From the NCBI GenBank assembly GCA_029202485.1, contig CP119313.1:5146001-5210000 (forward strand): 64,000 bases of DNA, in the 5' to 3' direction. The notes beneath the pieces are model-generated. The model was not told the DNA's origin. It made no database searches and saw only the letters and a program-made list of their open reading frames with translations. The number at the start of each line of letters is the position of its first letter. Position 1 is the first letter of the stretch. The translations under genes were made by a program, and so were the position numbers. The DNA is from Candidatus Pedobacter colombiensis. GTDB taxonomy: Bacteria; Bacteroidota; Bacteroidia; Sphingobacteriales; Sphingobacteriaceae. Positions 34,137-43,169 of this stretch are shown piece by piece.

Positions 34137-34757
34137 TTATTCTTCTTTAAGTTCTTTTAAGATATTTTCAATCTCTTTAGCATATTTCTGATAACAGGTT
34201 TTTAACCAATATACTGCTGAGAAATGAAGCAGAGCGTATATGGCAGCAACGCTAAGGCCAAAGTAAAGGTAAAAAGAGGTATTCGTAATACCAGACTGCA
34301 ACAGTCGAATAACATGATTGTATTTTATGCTAATGAGCAGTAAGCTTAGTATCATCAAAACAAATGGGAACAGCATGTAGCTAAACATTTTATAAAGTTC
34401 CATATTTAACTTGATGTCATAATTTATTTCATATAAAGCATCTTTGGTAGTCAACGAGGTAGCACCTACACGTTTGTAAAAGGCATAAAAACGAGAAAAG
34501 AAATAAACGGAAGTCATCACAAACAGCATGTATATCGCATTAAAAGGTAAAAGAAGTGCCGGTTTAAGACTATAGATTTGGGGTACAAATGCAATTAATA
34601 TAACTGATAACACTTGTACAACAAATTCGTGTCTCATGTTCCTTCTGATCTTATCAAGAGGTAATTCGGCCTTCTTTAACTCATCAATTTTATTGGGCAC
34701 TTCTATGTTGCCGTTGGAATCTTTGTTCCAGGCAGATTTTATATCATCAAAATTCAT
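34137..34757 (-). CDS. Sigma-linked membrane protein (putative anti-sigma factor)
   Basis: A 206-residue protein: a soluble N-terminus (1-40, MNFDDIKSAWNKDSN) followed by four hydrophobic segments and a short charged C-terminus (EIENILKELKEE). It overlaps the upstream ECF sigma gene by 11 bp, the usual arrangement for a sigma/anti-sigma pair. No zinc anti-sigma motif (HxxxCxxC) is visible, so the anti-sigma role is inferred from position only. Confidence 0.65.
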   Translation of the reverse strand: MNFDDIKSAWNKDSNGNIEVPNKIDELKKAELPLDKIRRNMRHEFVVQVLSVILIAFVPQIYSLKPALLLPFNAIYMLFVMTSVYFFSRFYAFYKRVGATSLTTKDALYEINYDIKLNMELYKMFSYMLFPFVLMILSLLLISIKYNHVIRLLQSGITNTSFYLYFGLSVAAIYALLHFSAVYWLKTCYQKYAKEIENILKELKEE

Positions 34758-35250
34758 ATCCTTGTTTTTTTATAAGTTCTTTTAATTTGTGTTTTGCTCT
34801 GCTCAGTTTAACCCTTGCATTTCCTTCACTAATTCCCAGATTCTCTCCTATTTCTTTGTGCGAGTAATCTTCAAGAAAATAGAACATCAAAGCCTTCTCT
34901 ATTTTATCCAACTGTTGTAATGCTTTGTAAAAATGTGCCAGCTGTATTTCTTTGGTTTCTGCATCATCCGTTGGGATCTCTATTTCCTGTGCAATTGTGG
35001 CATAAGCATATTCTTTTCGTTTTTGCTTTTTGAAATACACAATTGCTGTATTAAGTGCCACACGATACATCCAGGAGGAAAACTTGCTTTGATAGTTAAA
35101 AGAGTCGTACGATTTCCATAGTTGGCAGATGATTTCCTGAAATAGATCTTTCTGGCCGTCATCATCATCCATATACATCCTGGAGATCTTATGTATGATT
35201 CCTTTGTGGGTTTCCACATGTTCAAGAAATTCTTTTTCTCTTGTTTTCAA
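34747..35250 (-). CDS. ECF-type RNA polymerase sigma factor (second)
   Basis: A 167-residue ECF factor with region 2 (DGQKDLFQEIICQLWKSY, FSSWMYRVALNTAI) and region 4 (YFLEDYSHKEIGENLGIS, EGNARVKLSRAKHKLKE). It is the first gene of a two-gene unit with the four-helix membrane protein, read toward the other sigma module. It is unlike the 32237 factor except for the family motifs. Confidence 0.9.
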   Translation of the reverse strand: MKTREKEFLEHVETHKGIIHKISRMYMDDDDGQKDLFQEIICQLWKSYDSFNYQSKFSSWMYRVALNTAIVYFKKQKRKEYAYATIAQEIEIPTDDAETKEIQLAHFYKALQQLDKIEKALMFYFLEDYSHKEIGENLGISEGNARVKLSRAKHKLKELIKKQGYEF

Positions 35251-35457
35251 ACCTTATTTAAGTATAGGTTTAACCTTCTAAATAATTTTTTCATAATGTA
35301 TAGTTTTTTTGATTTCATAGAGTAAGTATTCGGAAGATAAGATTCGTTACAGATTTTTTAAAAAATTAGGATTAACAATAAAATGTCAAAAGCTTTTCTG
35401 AAAGGACCTGTTAAATACGGAATCTCGTAGATTTACAAAAAAGCACTCTGCAGATAG

Positions 35458-36057
35458 ATGATGAAGAAGATTTTTAATAAAAAGAACATTATAAATGGGT
35501 TGTTCCTTGGCTTTCTTTTGGCACTTATTTTTGTACCATCTGCAAAAGCCTTAATGATCCGCGGCTTGATGGAGATTGGTTTATTCAGGCCATCGGTTGA
35601 AAGGTCCACCGAAAATGTGGCTCCGGAAGCTGTAGCCGACCTTTCTGGTATTCGCTTTAAAGATGTTTCAGGTCGGATTGTTGATTTAGGAAGTTTAAAA
35701 GGAAAGGTTATTTTTCTGAATTTCTGGGCTACCTGGTGTCCACCATGTCAGGCCGAAATGCCATCTGTAAATAAGCTGTACGAACAGTTTAAGGACGATA
35801 AAGAGGTTGTTTTTATTTTGGTGGATGCTGACAGTGATTTTACAAAATCGCAGCAATTTATGGATAAGAAGGGTTATAAACTCCCCGTTTATAATGTCGC
35901 AAGCAATATCCCTGAGCAAATTTTTAAAGGGTCACTGCCTACTACAGTAGTGTTTGATAAACAGGGACGTATTTCTTACAATGAGGCAGGGGCTGCAAAT
36001 TATGCAAGTCAAAAATTTATAGACTTTATAAAAAAGCTAAAGGAAAGTAACATTTAA
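35458..36057 (+). CDS. TlpA-like thioredoxin-fold protein
   Basis: A 199-residue thiol-disulfide protein with an N-terminal membrane anchor or uncleaved signal (about residues 10-30) and an AhpC/TlpA-type thioredoxin domain. The redox motif WCPPC lies near residue 92 in NFWATWCPPCQAEMP. Such proteins reduce or isomerise disulfides in the periplasm, for example in cytochrome c maturation; no cytochrome genes are nearby. ATG at 35458 or 35461 are both possible starts. Confidence 0.87.
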   Translation: MMKKIFNKKNIINGLFLGFLLALIFVPSAKALMIRGLMEIGLFRPSVERSTENVAPEAVADLSGIRFKDVSGRIVDLGSLKGKVIFLNFWATWCPPCQAEMPSVNKLYEQFKDDKEVVFILVDADSDFTKSQQFMDKKGYKLPVYNVASNIPEQIFKGSLPTTVVFDKQGRISYNEAGAANYASQKFIDFIKKLKESNI

Positions 36058-36195
36058 CCGATTATTTACGTCTTAAAGTTAAAAAAGGTTAAAACATTAC
36101 AAGGCGTTAAAAATTCTGTAAATTTATATAGCGTTGAACGAAGAACTGGTTAACCTGTGACAAATTCATACCGGTTCTTATTAAAATATATACAG

Positions 36196-36594
36196 ATGAA
36201 AAGGAATTTGATTTTTGTATGGAGTTGTCTCGCAGGCATTGCCTATGCAACAGCCGGCTATGCGCAAAAAGTTGATCCAATAAAGGATCAGAATCCAAGG
36301 TATCAGGAAAGCAGGGCTAAGTATCTTAAACTGACCGATTCTTTGAATCGCGACCAGGGATCGACAGTTCAAGATACCTATAAAGCTTACGATTGGTATG
36401 AGGCACGTGAAGAGCGCAGGAAACTACGAAGGGAACGTAATTTTCAACTAAACCTTAATGGAGGGTATTATTATGGTAGCCCATATTTTTATCCTTCAAT
36501 AAGCTATGGCAATTATGGCTTTGGGGGCCGTTTTGGTTATGGGGGTTATATAGGTTATGGTTTTGGTAACAGCAGACCGTGGTACGGATGGTAA
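36196..36594 (+). CDS. Secreted Gly/Tyr-rich protein of unknown function
   Basis: A 132-residue protein with a signal peptide (MKRNLIFVWSCLAGIAYATA, cleaved near GYAQ). The mature part has a charged helix (YEAREERRKLRRERN) and ends in about 45 residues dominated by Gly and Tyr. I do not know this family. An open frame runs 39 bp upstream, but the start at 36196 gives the clean signal peptide. It lies directly upstream of lpoB-like and COG3014 lipoproteins in the same direction, which suggests an envelope role. Confidence 0.68.
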   Translation: MKRNLIFVWSCLAGIAYATAGYAQKVDPIKDQNPRYQESRAKYLKLTDSLNRDQGSTVQDTYKAYDWYEAREERRKLRRERNFQLNLNGGYYYGSPYFYPSISYGNYGFGGRFGYGGYIGYGFGNSRPWYGW

Positions 36595-36626
36595 ACAGCA
36601 TATTTAAAAACTTTATATTCAAAAAA

Positions 36627-37220
36627 ATGCAGGTAAAAAAGATAATGACTATTGCGGCTATTGCCGTTTCGGGGATGATAATTACTTCATGCTCGCGACA
36701 AGTAACACGTGTAAGCACCGATCAGACTATTGATGTAAGCGGTAACTGGAATAATACCGATTCCAGACTTGTTGCCGAAGAAATGACCCAGACTATTTTG
36801 GGCGGAAAGTGGTTATCAACTCACCTGGAACAGAAACAAGGCAAAAGACCGGTTGTTGTTGTTGGCGTAGTGAAAAACAAAAGCCATGAGCATATTGATG
36901 CCGAAACTTTTGTTAAAGATGTAGAGCAGGCTTTTATTAAAAGCGAGCGTGTGCGTTTGGTTCAAGGGGGTAAAAAAAGAGAAGAATTGCGTGGAGAGAA
37001 AGCAGATCAGCAGGACAATGCAACGATATCTACCATGAAAAAATTCGGCCTGGAAAGTGGAGCGGATTATATCCTTCAGGGATCCATCAACTCTATTGTG
37101 GATTCCCATAAACGCAAAAAGGTAGTATATTATCAGGTTAATTTAGAGCTTACCGATATCCAGACCAATGAAGTTGTTTGGATTGGAGATAAGAAAATAG
37201 CTAAATACGTTAAAAATTAG
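36627..37220 (+). CDS. LpoB-like penicillin-binding-protein activator lipoprotein
   Basis: A 197-residue lipoprotein (lipobox ITSC) with the LpoB fold signature: NWNNTDSRLVAEEMTQTIL, VVVVGVVKNKSHEHID, and a C-terminal GADYILQGSINSIVD with YYQVNLELTDIQTNEVVW. In E. coli LpoB reaches through the peptidoglycan to activate PBP1b. An open frame extends back to 36579 inside the previous gene; 36627 (MQVKK) gives a proper signal peptide. An 8-bp hairpin spans the stop codon. The COG3014 gene follows after 26 bp. Confidence 0.87.
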   Translation: MQVKKIMTIAAIAVSGMIITSCSRQVTRVSTDQTIDVSGNWNNTDSRLVAEEMTQTILGGKWLSTHLEQKQGKRPVVVVGVVKNKSHEHIDAETFVKDVEQAFIKSERVRLVQGGKKREELRGEKADQQDNATISTMKKFGLESGADYILQGSINSIVDSHKRKKVVYYQVNLELTDIQTNEVVWIGDKKIAKYVKN

Positions 37221-37239
37221 CCGGCATTATCCCGGCTAA
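37217..37239 (+). other. Hairpin spanning the lpoB-like stop codon
   Basis: TTAGCCGG (37217-37224, includes the TAG stop) pairs with CCGGCTAA (37232-37239). It lies 8 bp before the next start codon and has no T-run; it may protect the mRNA 3' end or tune expression of the next gene. Confidence 0.4.
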
Positions 37240-37246
37240 ATATAAT

Positions 37247-38680
37247 ATGACACATATCCGCAGGAATATCTTTAAAGCATCATTCTTTTTGGGATTGATG
37301 CTTTTTCTTTTTGGCTGTTCCAGCTACAATGACATGATTGCGTCTTATTATAAACAGATCTCTGCAGGTAATTATGCTGAAGCAGCGAAGGAACTTGATA
37401 AGAATAAGCTGTTGAAAAAGCCGAGAAATAAGCTGCTTTTTTTAATGGAAAGGGGTAAAGCCAGCCATCTTGAAGGTGATTATGAAAGTAGCAACAGATA
37501 TTTTAATGAAGCCGATCAGCTATTGGAGAAAGGAATGGGAGGGGTTATGGATGCTATGGTGGGTACATTGGTAAACCCAATGACACAGCGTTATAAGGGG
37601 GAGGATTTTGAGAAGTTCATGATCCATTATTATAAAGCCTTAAACTATGTGTACCTGAACAAAACCGAAGATGCCATTGTCGAAGCCAGACGGATTACGC
37701 TGCAATCACAGGAGCAGGGGGATAAGTTTAATGATAAAGATAGCCGTTATTCAAAGGATGCATTCTCTCTTATGCTTCAGGGGTTGATTTATGAATATGA
37801 TGGTGATATAAACAATGCTTTTATCGCCAATAGAAATGCTGCTGAGGTTTATCTGAAAAGCGAGAATCAAACCTATTATGGCACAAAAATGTCAGATGAG
37901 TTAAAGCAAAGTGTATTGAGAATGGCTGATTTGAATGGTTTTACTGCCGAATTGGAGCGCTTTGAAGGCCTCTTTGGTATAAAATATCAACGAGGGCCTG
38001 CACCTGATGGTGGTGAGCTGATTTTCTTTTGGGAAAATGGTTTGGTGCCGGTAAAACAGCAGGAAGAGCTCTTTTTCTCTTTGGTTAAAGGAAACGATGG
38101 AGATTTATTTTTCACCAACCTTGGGGGAACGGTCATTATCCCGTTTGATCATAGTGCTAGTGACGGTAATTTTAGCTTGAGCGGTGTCGAAAGCTTGCGG
38201 GCCACTTATCCAAAATATGTTGCTCAAGCGCCTTATTACAGCTCGGCAACTTTAAGCAATGGGGCACAATCCCTCTCATTTGAAAAAGCGGAAGACATTA
38301 ATGAGCTTGCTTTTAAAACCCTTGACCAGCGTTTTGTGAAAGAGATGAGCAAAGTGTTGACGCGGTTGGCCGTTAAAAAGAGTGCAGAATATGTGCTTAA
38401 GGAAAGTTCAAAGGGAACTGGGAAAAATGGCAAGGATGATGCTTTGTTGAAGGGCCTTGGAATAGGGATGCAGTTATATAGTTTGTTTTCCGAAAAAGCA
38501 GATACACGAAATTGGCAATCATTACCTGCCAATATTAACTATACACGTATACCTTTGCAAAAAGGAAACAATATCATTACCCTGAACCTAAAAAGCGCTT
38601 CGGGGAGTGAAGAATCGAGAACAATAGAAATTACAGGAACAGGGAAGCTGCAGTTTTATAACTACTCAACTTTACGCTGA
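37247..38680 (+). CDS. COG3014 family lipoprotein with TPR-like repeats
   Basis: A 477-residue lipoprotein (lipobox LFGC). Residues about 30-200 look like helical TPR-type repeats (YAEAAKELDKNKLL, YYKALNYVYLNKTEDAIVEA, LMLQGLIYEYDGDINNAFIA); the C-terminal half is beta-rich. COG3014 has no assigned function. It is next to an LpoB-like gene here and in unrelated phyla (recalled for Vibrio-type genomes), so a shared role in peptidoglycan-synthesis control or an envelope complex is likely but unproven. Confidence 0.82.
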   Translation: MTHIRRNIFKASFFLGLMLFLFGCSSYNDMIASYYKQISAGNYAEAAKELDKNKLLKKPRNKLLFLMERGKASHLEGDYESSNRYFNEADQLLEKGMGGVMDAMVGTLVNPMTQRYKGEDFEKFMIHYYKALNYVYLNKTEDAIVEARRITLQSQEQGDKFNDKDSRYSKDAFSLMLQGLIYEYDGDINNAFIANRNAAEVYLKSENQTYYGTKMSDELKQSVLRMADLNGFTAELERFEGLFGIKYQRGPAPDGGELIFFWENGLVPVKQQEELFFSLVKGNDGDLFFTNLGGTVIIPFDHSASDGNFSLSGVESLRATYPKYVAQAPYYSSATLSNGAQSLSFEKAEDINELAFKTLDQRFVKEMSKVLTRLAVKKSAEYVLKESSKGTGKNGKDDALLKGLGIGMQLYSLFSEKADTRNWQSLPANINYTRIPLQKGNNIITLNLKSASGSEESRTIEITGTGKLQFYNYSTLR

Positions 38681-38715
38681 CCTTTTTTATATAATTAACA
38701 ATAGAACACAACAAT

Positions 38716-38985
38716 ATGCAAGAACCATTTGACATTACAATAGGGACAACAGATTATGCGGTATTTCCGGAAGGCAACGATACTTACGTTATTTTTAAAG
38801 ATGGGAAGGAATACGTGCAGATCCAAAAGGATACAGAAGAGCAATGGTTAAAGCTGGATGAAGAAACCGCTTTACCTTTGTTTGAAGCCGACGAGGAGAT
38901 TAATGCTATTGGCAGAGCGATTGTCGCTTATGTCCCGGAAGAGGAGGAAGAAGAGGATGCTGATGAGGGAGACTTTTTAGATTAA
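38716..38985 (+). CDS. Small acidic protein of unknown function
   Basis: An 89-residue, strongly acidic protein with a C-terminal run of Glu and Asp (about residues 74-86). The N-terminal part reads as short beta strands (FDITIGTTDYAVFPEGNDTY). No signal peptide. It lies 35 bp after the COG3014 gene and may be in its operon. Its stop overlaps the convergent comM-like stop by 4 bp. No family recognised. Confidence 0.65.
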   Translation: MQEPFDITIGTTDYAVFPEGNDTYVIFKDGKEYVQIQKDTEEQWLKLDEETALPLFEADEEINAIGRAIVAYVPEEEEEEDADEGDFLD

Positions 38986-40520
38986 CCGGACCAGCTATCC
39001 CGGTCAAGACTACGGTAATGTATTGCCTCTGCCAAATGCTCTAATTTAATGTCTTTGCTTTCGGCAAGGTCGGCAATGGTTCTTGATACCTTTAAAATGC
39101 GATCATAAGCACGGGCTGAAAGGCCCAGTTTTTCCATAGCGGCTTTAATTAAGCTTTGCCCTGCATCATTTATTTTGCAGATGTTTCGCACCATATTGGG
39201 ACTCATTTGTGCATTGTAATAAAGGTTTTTAGTGGTGTTAAAACGTATGTCTTGAACAGTACGGGCCTTGATTACTCTTTCTCTAATTGTAGCACTCTTT
39301 TCTGTTTCGAAAGCCGAGGTCAGTTCCTTAAAATTTACTGGTGTTACTTCTACATGTAAATCAATACGGTCTAACAGAGGGCCAGAGATTTTGCTGAGGT
39401 ATTTCTGAACAAGGCCCGAACCGCAGGTACATTCTTTTTCCGGATGGTTATAAAAACCGCATGGACAGGGGTTCATTGAGGCAATGAGCATAAAACTGGC
39501 AGGATATTCTACACTTAAGCGTGCTCTGGAAATGGTTACAGCGCGGTCTTCAAGGGGCTGACGCATCACTTCCAGCACACTGCGTTTAAACTCCGGTAAT
39601 TCATCTAAAAATAGTACCCCATTGTGGGCCAGTGAGATTTCTCCGGGCTGCGGATTTGCCCCTCCGCCAACCAAAGCCATGTCTGAAATCGTATGATGCG
39701 GACTTCGATAAGGGCGTTCTGTCATTAGCGACTCTGCTGCACTTAGCTTTCCGGCGACTGAATGTATTTTGGTAGTCTCCAGTGCCTCCTGAAGATTTAA
39801 GGGTGGTAGAATTGTAGGTAGGCGTTTGGCAAGCATAGTTTTTCCGGCACCCGGAGGTCCAATCAGAATCAGATTGTGCCCGCCGGCAGCGGCGATTTCC
39901 AATGCTCTTTTTATATTTTCCTGACCCTTTACATCCGAAAAGTCCTGCTCATAATTGCTTACATTATTGTAAAATTCATTATTGGTATTGACCAGCACAG
40001 GCTCAGGATGTGCGGTGCCATTAAAAAAAGCAGCGACTTCTGTTAAGTTGCGCATACCATATATCTGGAGTTCGCTTACAATTGCAGCTTCGCGTGAATT
40101 GTCACATGGGAGTATAAAACCTTTGAAGCCTGCGTTACGAGCTTGTATGGAGATGGGTAGCGCGCCTTTTATAGGGTGTAAGCTGCCGTCTAAGGATAGT
40201 TCACCCATAATAAAGTATTTTTCTATCTCTGTGCTTTCTATTTGCCCTGAAGCTGCTAAAATGCCAATCGCAATTGGAAGGTCATAAGCTGAACCCTCTT
40301 TGCGGATGTCCGCTGGGGCCAGGTTGATTACAATTTTTTGCCGGGGCATTTTAAGTCCGGCAGATTGTATGGCACTTTCAATCCTTCTCAGACTTTCCTT
40401 AATGGCGTTGTCGGGCAAACCAACAATATGGTATCTATTTCCCCCGCCTATACTTACTTCAATGGTAATGGTCAGGGCATTCACGCCAAAAACAGCGCTG
40501 CCATAGGTTTTTATCAGCAT
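38982..40520 (-). CDS. YifB/ComM family Mg-chelatase-like AAA+ ATPase
   Basis: A 512-residue protein. An N-terminal Lon-like S5 fold (about 1-170) precedes the AAA+ module with Walker A GPPGAGKTMLAKRL near 222 and FLDELPEF as Walker B; a zinc-binding CPCG...CTCG loop lies in between. The C-terminal domain is Mg-chelatase-like. ComM is a helicase that promotes branch migration during natural transformation in other bacteria. Whether this strain is competent cannot be told from here. Confidence 0.92.
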   Translation of the reverse strand: MLIKTYGSAVFGVNALTITIEVSIGGGNRYHIVGLPDNAIKESLRRIESAIQSAGLKMPRQKIVINLAPADIRKEGSAYDLPIAIGILAASGQIESTEIEKYFIMGELSLDGSLHPIKGALPISIQARNAGFKGFILPCDNSREAAIVSELQIYGMRNLTEVAAFFNGTAHPEPVLVNTNNEFYNNVSNYEQDFSDVKGQENIKRALEIAAAGGHNLILIGPPGAGKTMLAKRLPTILPPLNLQEALETTKIHSVAGKLSAAESLMTERPYRSPHHTISDMALVGGGANPQPGEISLAHNGVLFLDELPEFKRSVLEVMRQPLEDRAVTISRARLSVEYPASFMLIASMNPCPCGFYNHPEKECTCGSGLVQKYLSKISGPLLDRIDLHVEVTPVNFKELTSAFETEKSATIRERVIKARTVQDIRFNTTKNLYYNAQMSPNMVRNICKINDAGQSLIKAAMEKLGLSARAYDRILKVSRTIADLAESKDIKLEHLAEAIHYRSLDRDSWSG

Positions 40521-40614
40521 AAATCAATATATAGGTATCACAAGTGTGAATCTATACTGATTTGAGGTTTAGTTGGTCAGGAATGGCTACTTATTTAAAA
40601 AAAGAGCAAAAAAA

Positions 40615-40639
40615 ATCCCAACCATTAGCGGGTTGGGAT
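40615..40639 (-). terminator. Intrinsic terminator of ffh
   Basis: ATCCCAACC (40615-40623) pairs with GGTTGGGAT (40631-40639), loop ATTAGCG. On the minus strand it is followed by a run of eight T, 22 bp after the ffh stop. Confidence 0.9.
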
Positions 40640-40661
40640 CGGTTAGGCTGTTATAATTAAA

Positions 40662-41996
40662 TTAGCGCTGTGGCATTTTTGGCATATTCTTCATCATCCT
40701 GGCTGCTGTAGCCGGATTAGAGAATTGTTTCATTACCTTGCGCATATCCTCAAACTGTTTGATGAGTTTGGTAACTTCTTCTATTTTATTTCCTGATCCC
40801 TTGGCAATACGCAGTCGTCTGCTTTGTTGAATACTATCCGGGTTTTCACGTTCAAATTTGGTCATTGATTGAATAATGGCCTCCACATTTTTAAAGGCAT
40901 CATCCTCAATTTCGACGTTCTTCATCATTTTTCCAACACCCGGTATCATGCCCATCAGGTCTTTCATGTTACCCATTTTTTTAATCTGCTGGATTTGGTT
41001 GTAGAAGTCATTAAAATCGAACTTGTTCTTACGGATCTTTTTCTGAAGTTCTGCGGCTTCTTTTTCGTCAAACTGCTGTTGTGCACGTTCAACCAATGAA
41101 ACCACGTCACCCATCCCTAAAATACGTGAAGCCATCCTTTCTGGATAGAACACATCAAGGGCTTCCATCTTTTCGCCAGTACCGATAAATTTGATCGGTT
41201 TGTTGACTACAGATTTAATGGAAAGGGCGGCACCACCGCGTGTATCACCATCTAATTTGGTTAATACAACTCCGGTAAAGTCAAGTCTGTCGTTAAAAAC
41301 TTTTGCGGTATTAACGGCATCCTGACCGGTCATGGCATCTACTACAAATAAGATTTCGTGAGGTTTCGTCTGTGCTTTTACTTCTGAAATCTCATTCATC
41401 AAACTTTCGTCGATCGATAAACGGCCTGCGGTATCAATGATGATGACGTTGTTATTGTTCTTTTTACCTTCGGCAATACCTTCAAGGGCTATCGCTACCG
41501 GATTTTTAGAGTCTTTATTTGCATAAACAGGAACGCCAACCTGTTCTGCTAAAATTTGTAGCTGGTCTACTGCTGCCGGACGGTATACGTCGCCCGCCAC
41601 TAATAGCGGTTTTTTGCCTTTGCTTTTTAAGTAAAGCGCTAGTTTACCCGTAAAAGTAGTTTTACCCGCTCCGTTTAAACCCGCAATTAATATAATGGTA
41701 GGATTTGTTTTTAAGTCCAGCTCGGTAACCTCACCACCCATTAAGGCAGTCAGCTCATCGTTCATTACCTTGGTCAGTAATTGACCTGGAGAAACAGCTG
41801 TAAGTACGTTTAAGCCTAAAGCCTTTTCTTTTACCTCATCGGTAAAGCTTTTTGCTGTTTTGTAGTTTACGTCGGCATCTAATAAAGCCTTACGGATCTC
41901 TTTCATGGTTTCGGCCACGTTGATTTCTGTAATGCTTCCTTGTCCTTTTAAAACTTTAAACGCACGATCTAGTTTATCCTGTAAATTTTCAAACAT
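40662..41996 (-). CDS. ffh: Signal recognition particle protein Ffh
   Basis: GTPase that brings ribosomes making membrane and secreted proteins to the Sec translocon. The 444-residue protein has the N domain, the G domain with GLNGAGKTTFTGKLA near residue 107, DTAGRL, and TKLDGDTRGGAALS, and a Met-rich M domain (MKDLMGMIPGVGKMMK) that binds SRP RNA. No SRP RNA gene was recognised nearby. A TAnnTTTG element lies 36 nt upstream. Confidence 0.97.
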   Translation of the reverse strand: MFENLQDKLDRAFKVLKGQGSITEINVAETMKEIRKALLDADVNYKTAKSFTDEVKEKALGLNVLTAVSPGQLLTKVMNDELTALMGGEVTELDLKTNPTIILIAGLNGAGKTTFTGKLALYLKSKGKKPLLVAGDVYRPAAVDQLQILAEQVGVPVYANKDSKNPVAIALEGIAEGKKNNNNVIIIDTAGRLSIDESLMNEISEVKAQTKPHEILFVVDAMTGQDAVNTAKVFNDRLDFTGVVLTKLDGDTRGGAALSIKSVVNKPIKFIGTGEKMEALDVFYPERMASRILGMGDVVSLVERAQQQFDEKEAAELQKKIRKNKFDFNDFYNQIQQIKKMGNMKDLMGMIPGVGKMMKNVEIEDDAFKNVEAIIQSMTKFERENPDSIQQSRRLRIAKGSGNKIEEVTKLIKQFEDMRKVMKQFSNPATAARMMKNMPKMPQR

Positions 41997-42032
41997 TTTC
42001 TTTAATGCTTAGTGTTCAATTTTTTGTAGCCT

Positions 42033-42040
42033 CAAAGGTA
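42033..42040 (-). promoter_or_regulatory. -7 element (TACCTTTG) of ffh
   Basis: Minus-strand exact TAnnTTTG, 36 nt before the ffh start, giving a leader of about 30 nt. No -33 TTG at normal spacing was found. Confidence 0.45.
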
Positions 42041-42078
42041 TTAATTTTGGAGGAAACGATAATGATTAATTAAAAGTA

Positions 42079-43086
42079 TTAACGTGGGAAGTAGAACGAC
42101 ACACCAAGTGCGAGCGCCTGGCTCCCTTGTATCTTCGGATCGTTATCTTTGTCAAACAAGCCAACGCAGGTTAGTGAAACGTTCATCAGTCGGTTTAATT
42201 TGGATGTTATGGAAACATCCAAGCGGTGGTCAATTTCTATTAAAGCCCTATCGTAAGGAATAAACATCTGGTACCTTGCTTTAAGCATCGTGTTGGTGAA
42301 AATCTCTTTTTCGAAATTACTTACAATCTGGAAAGCCAGCTCGTTCTTAAATTTCTTGCCAAATTCAACTCCGTATTTTGGTGATACCTTATTGCCATCT
42401 GAGTTAAAATAAACTGCTGAGTCCAACACAAACGTTTGTCTCGCTGTACCCGTACCAATTCGGGTAGAAAAATATTTACTGGGTTTATACTCAAAACCCA
42501 TTGATTCTGTCAGATAGCCGGGTGCCATGAATTTGGAGATCAAGGTCGCCACTTCGTTCCCATCCTTCTTTGTATAGGAGAATCCAGAATCAAATTGCGA
42601 TTCAAAATTGACCGAGCCGAAGAAGTACCAGTTTTTAGATAATTGCAATGCAGCTTTATTGTCCCAGAAAATCCGATCACGGGTTTTCTTTTGCAACTGA
42701 TCTTTATTTTTAACCTTGCCATATTCAAGAATTACCTCGCTTACGTAACTATAGCCTTCCTTGCTGTATTCAGCTTTATAATTGACAATACCACCTACCG
42801 CAAGAGAATTTACTCCCCCGCCTTTCCAGTTGTTGGAAAAGGTTGCCTGGTTTACATTAATGCCTACAGAAGTTCTGGTTTTCCAGTAATTTACCCGGGC
42901 ATCCACAACTACAGGGTCTAACCCTACTGGTTTAAAAGGGATTGTTCCGGTTCTTGACGGCAGTGGGCTGCGCTTTAATTTGATGTTAAGCCCCTTGGTA
43001 TTAATTGGGATGGTGTCAATCTCCTGAGCATACAGGCTGGTAGTACCGCTAAAAACTAAAAGTAAGCAAGCATAAAAAATCTTCAT
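42079..43086 (-). CDS. DUF3078 outer-membrane beta-barrel protein
   Basis: A 335-residue protein with a signal peptide ending near TTSLYAQE and a long region of alternating beta strands that ends in an aromatic residue region (ALGVSFYFPR). The N-terminal part WKTRTSVGINVNQATFSNNW is typical of DUF3078, a Bacteroidota family with no known substrate. The start at 43086 (MKIFYACLLL) gives a clean signal peptide; the frame runs 18 bp further. A TTTCTTTG sequence (one mismatch to the -7 element) ends 5 nt before it. Confidence 0.83.
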   Translation of the reverse strand: MKIFYACLLLVFSGTTSLYAQEIDTIPINTKGLNIKLKRSPLPSRTGTIPFKPVGLDPVVVDARVNYWKTRTSVGINVNQATFSNNWKGGGVNSLAVGGIVNYKAEYSKEGYSYVSEVILEYGKVKNKDQLQKKTRDRIFWDNKAALQLSKNWYFFGSVNFESQFDSGFSYTKKDGNEVATLISKFMAPGYLTESMGFEYKPSKYFSTRIGTGTARQTFVLDSAVYFNSDGNKVSPKYGVEFGKKFKNELAFQIVSNFEKEIFTNTMLKARYQMFIPYDRALIEIDHRLDVSITSKLNRLMNVSLTCVGLFDKDNDPKIQGSQALALGVSFYFPR

Positions 43087-43169
43087 TGCTACAAAGAAAA
43101 ACAAAAAAGTGACTTATTAAAAGTTTAATAGTAAACTAATTGGATAAGTAAGGTAGAGATGTCAGACTT

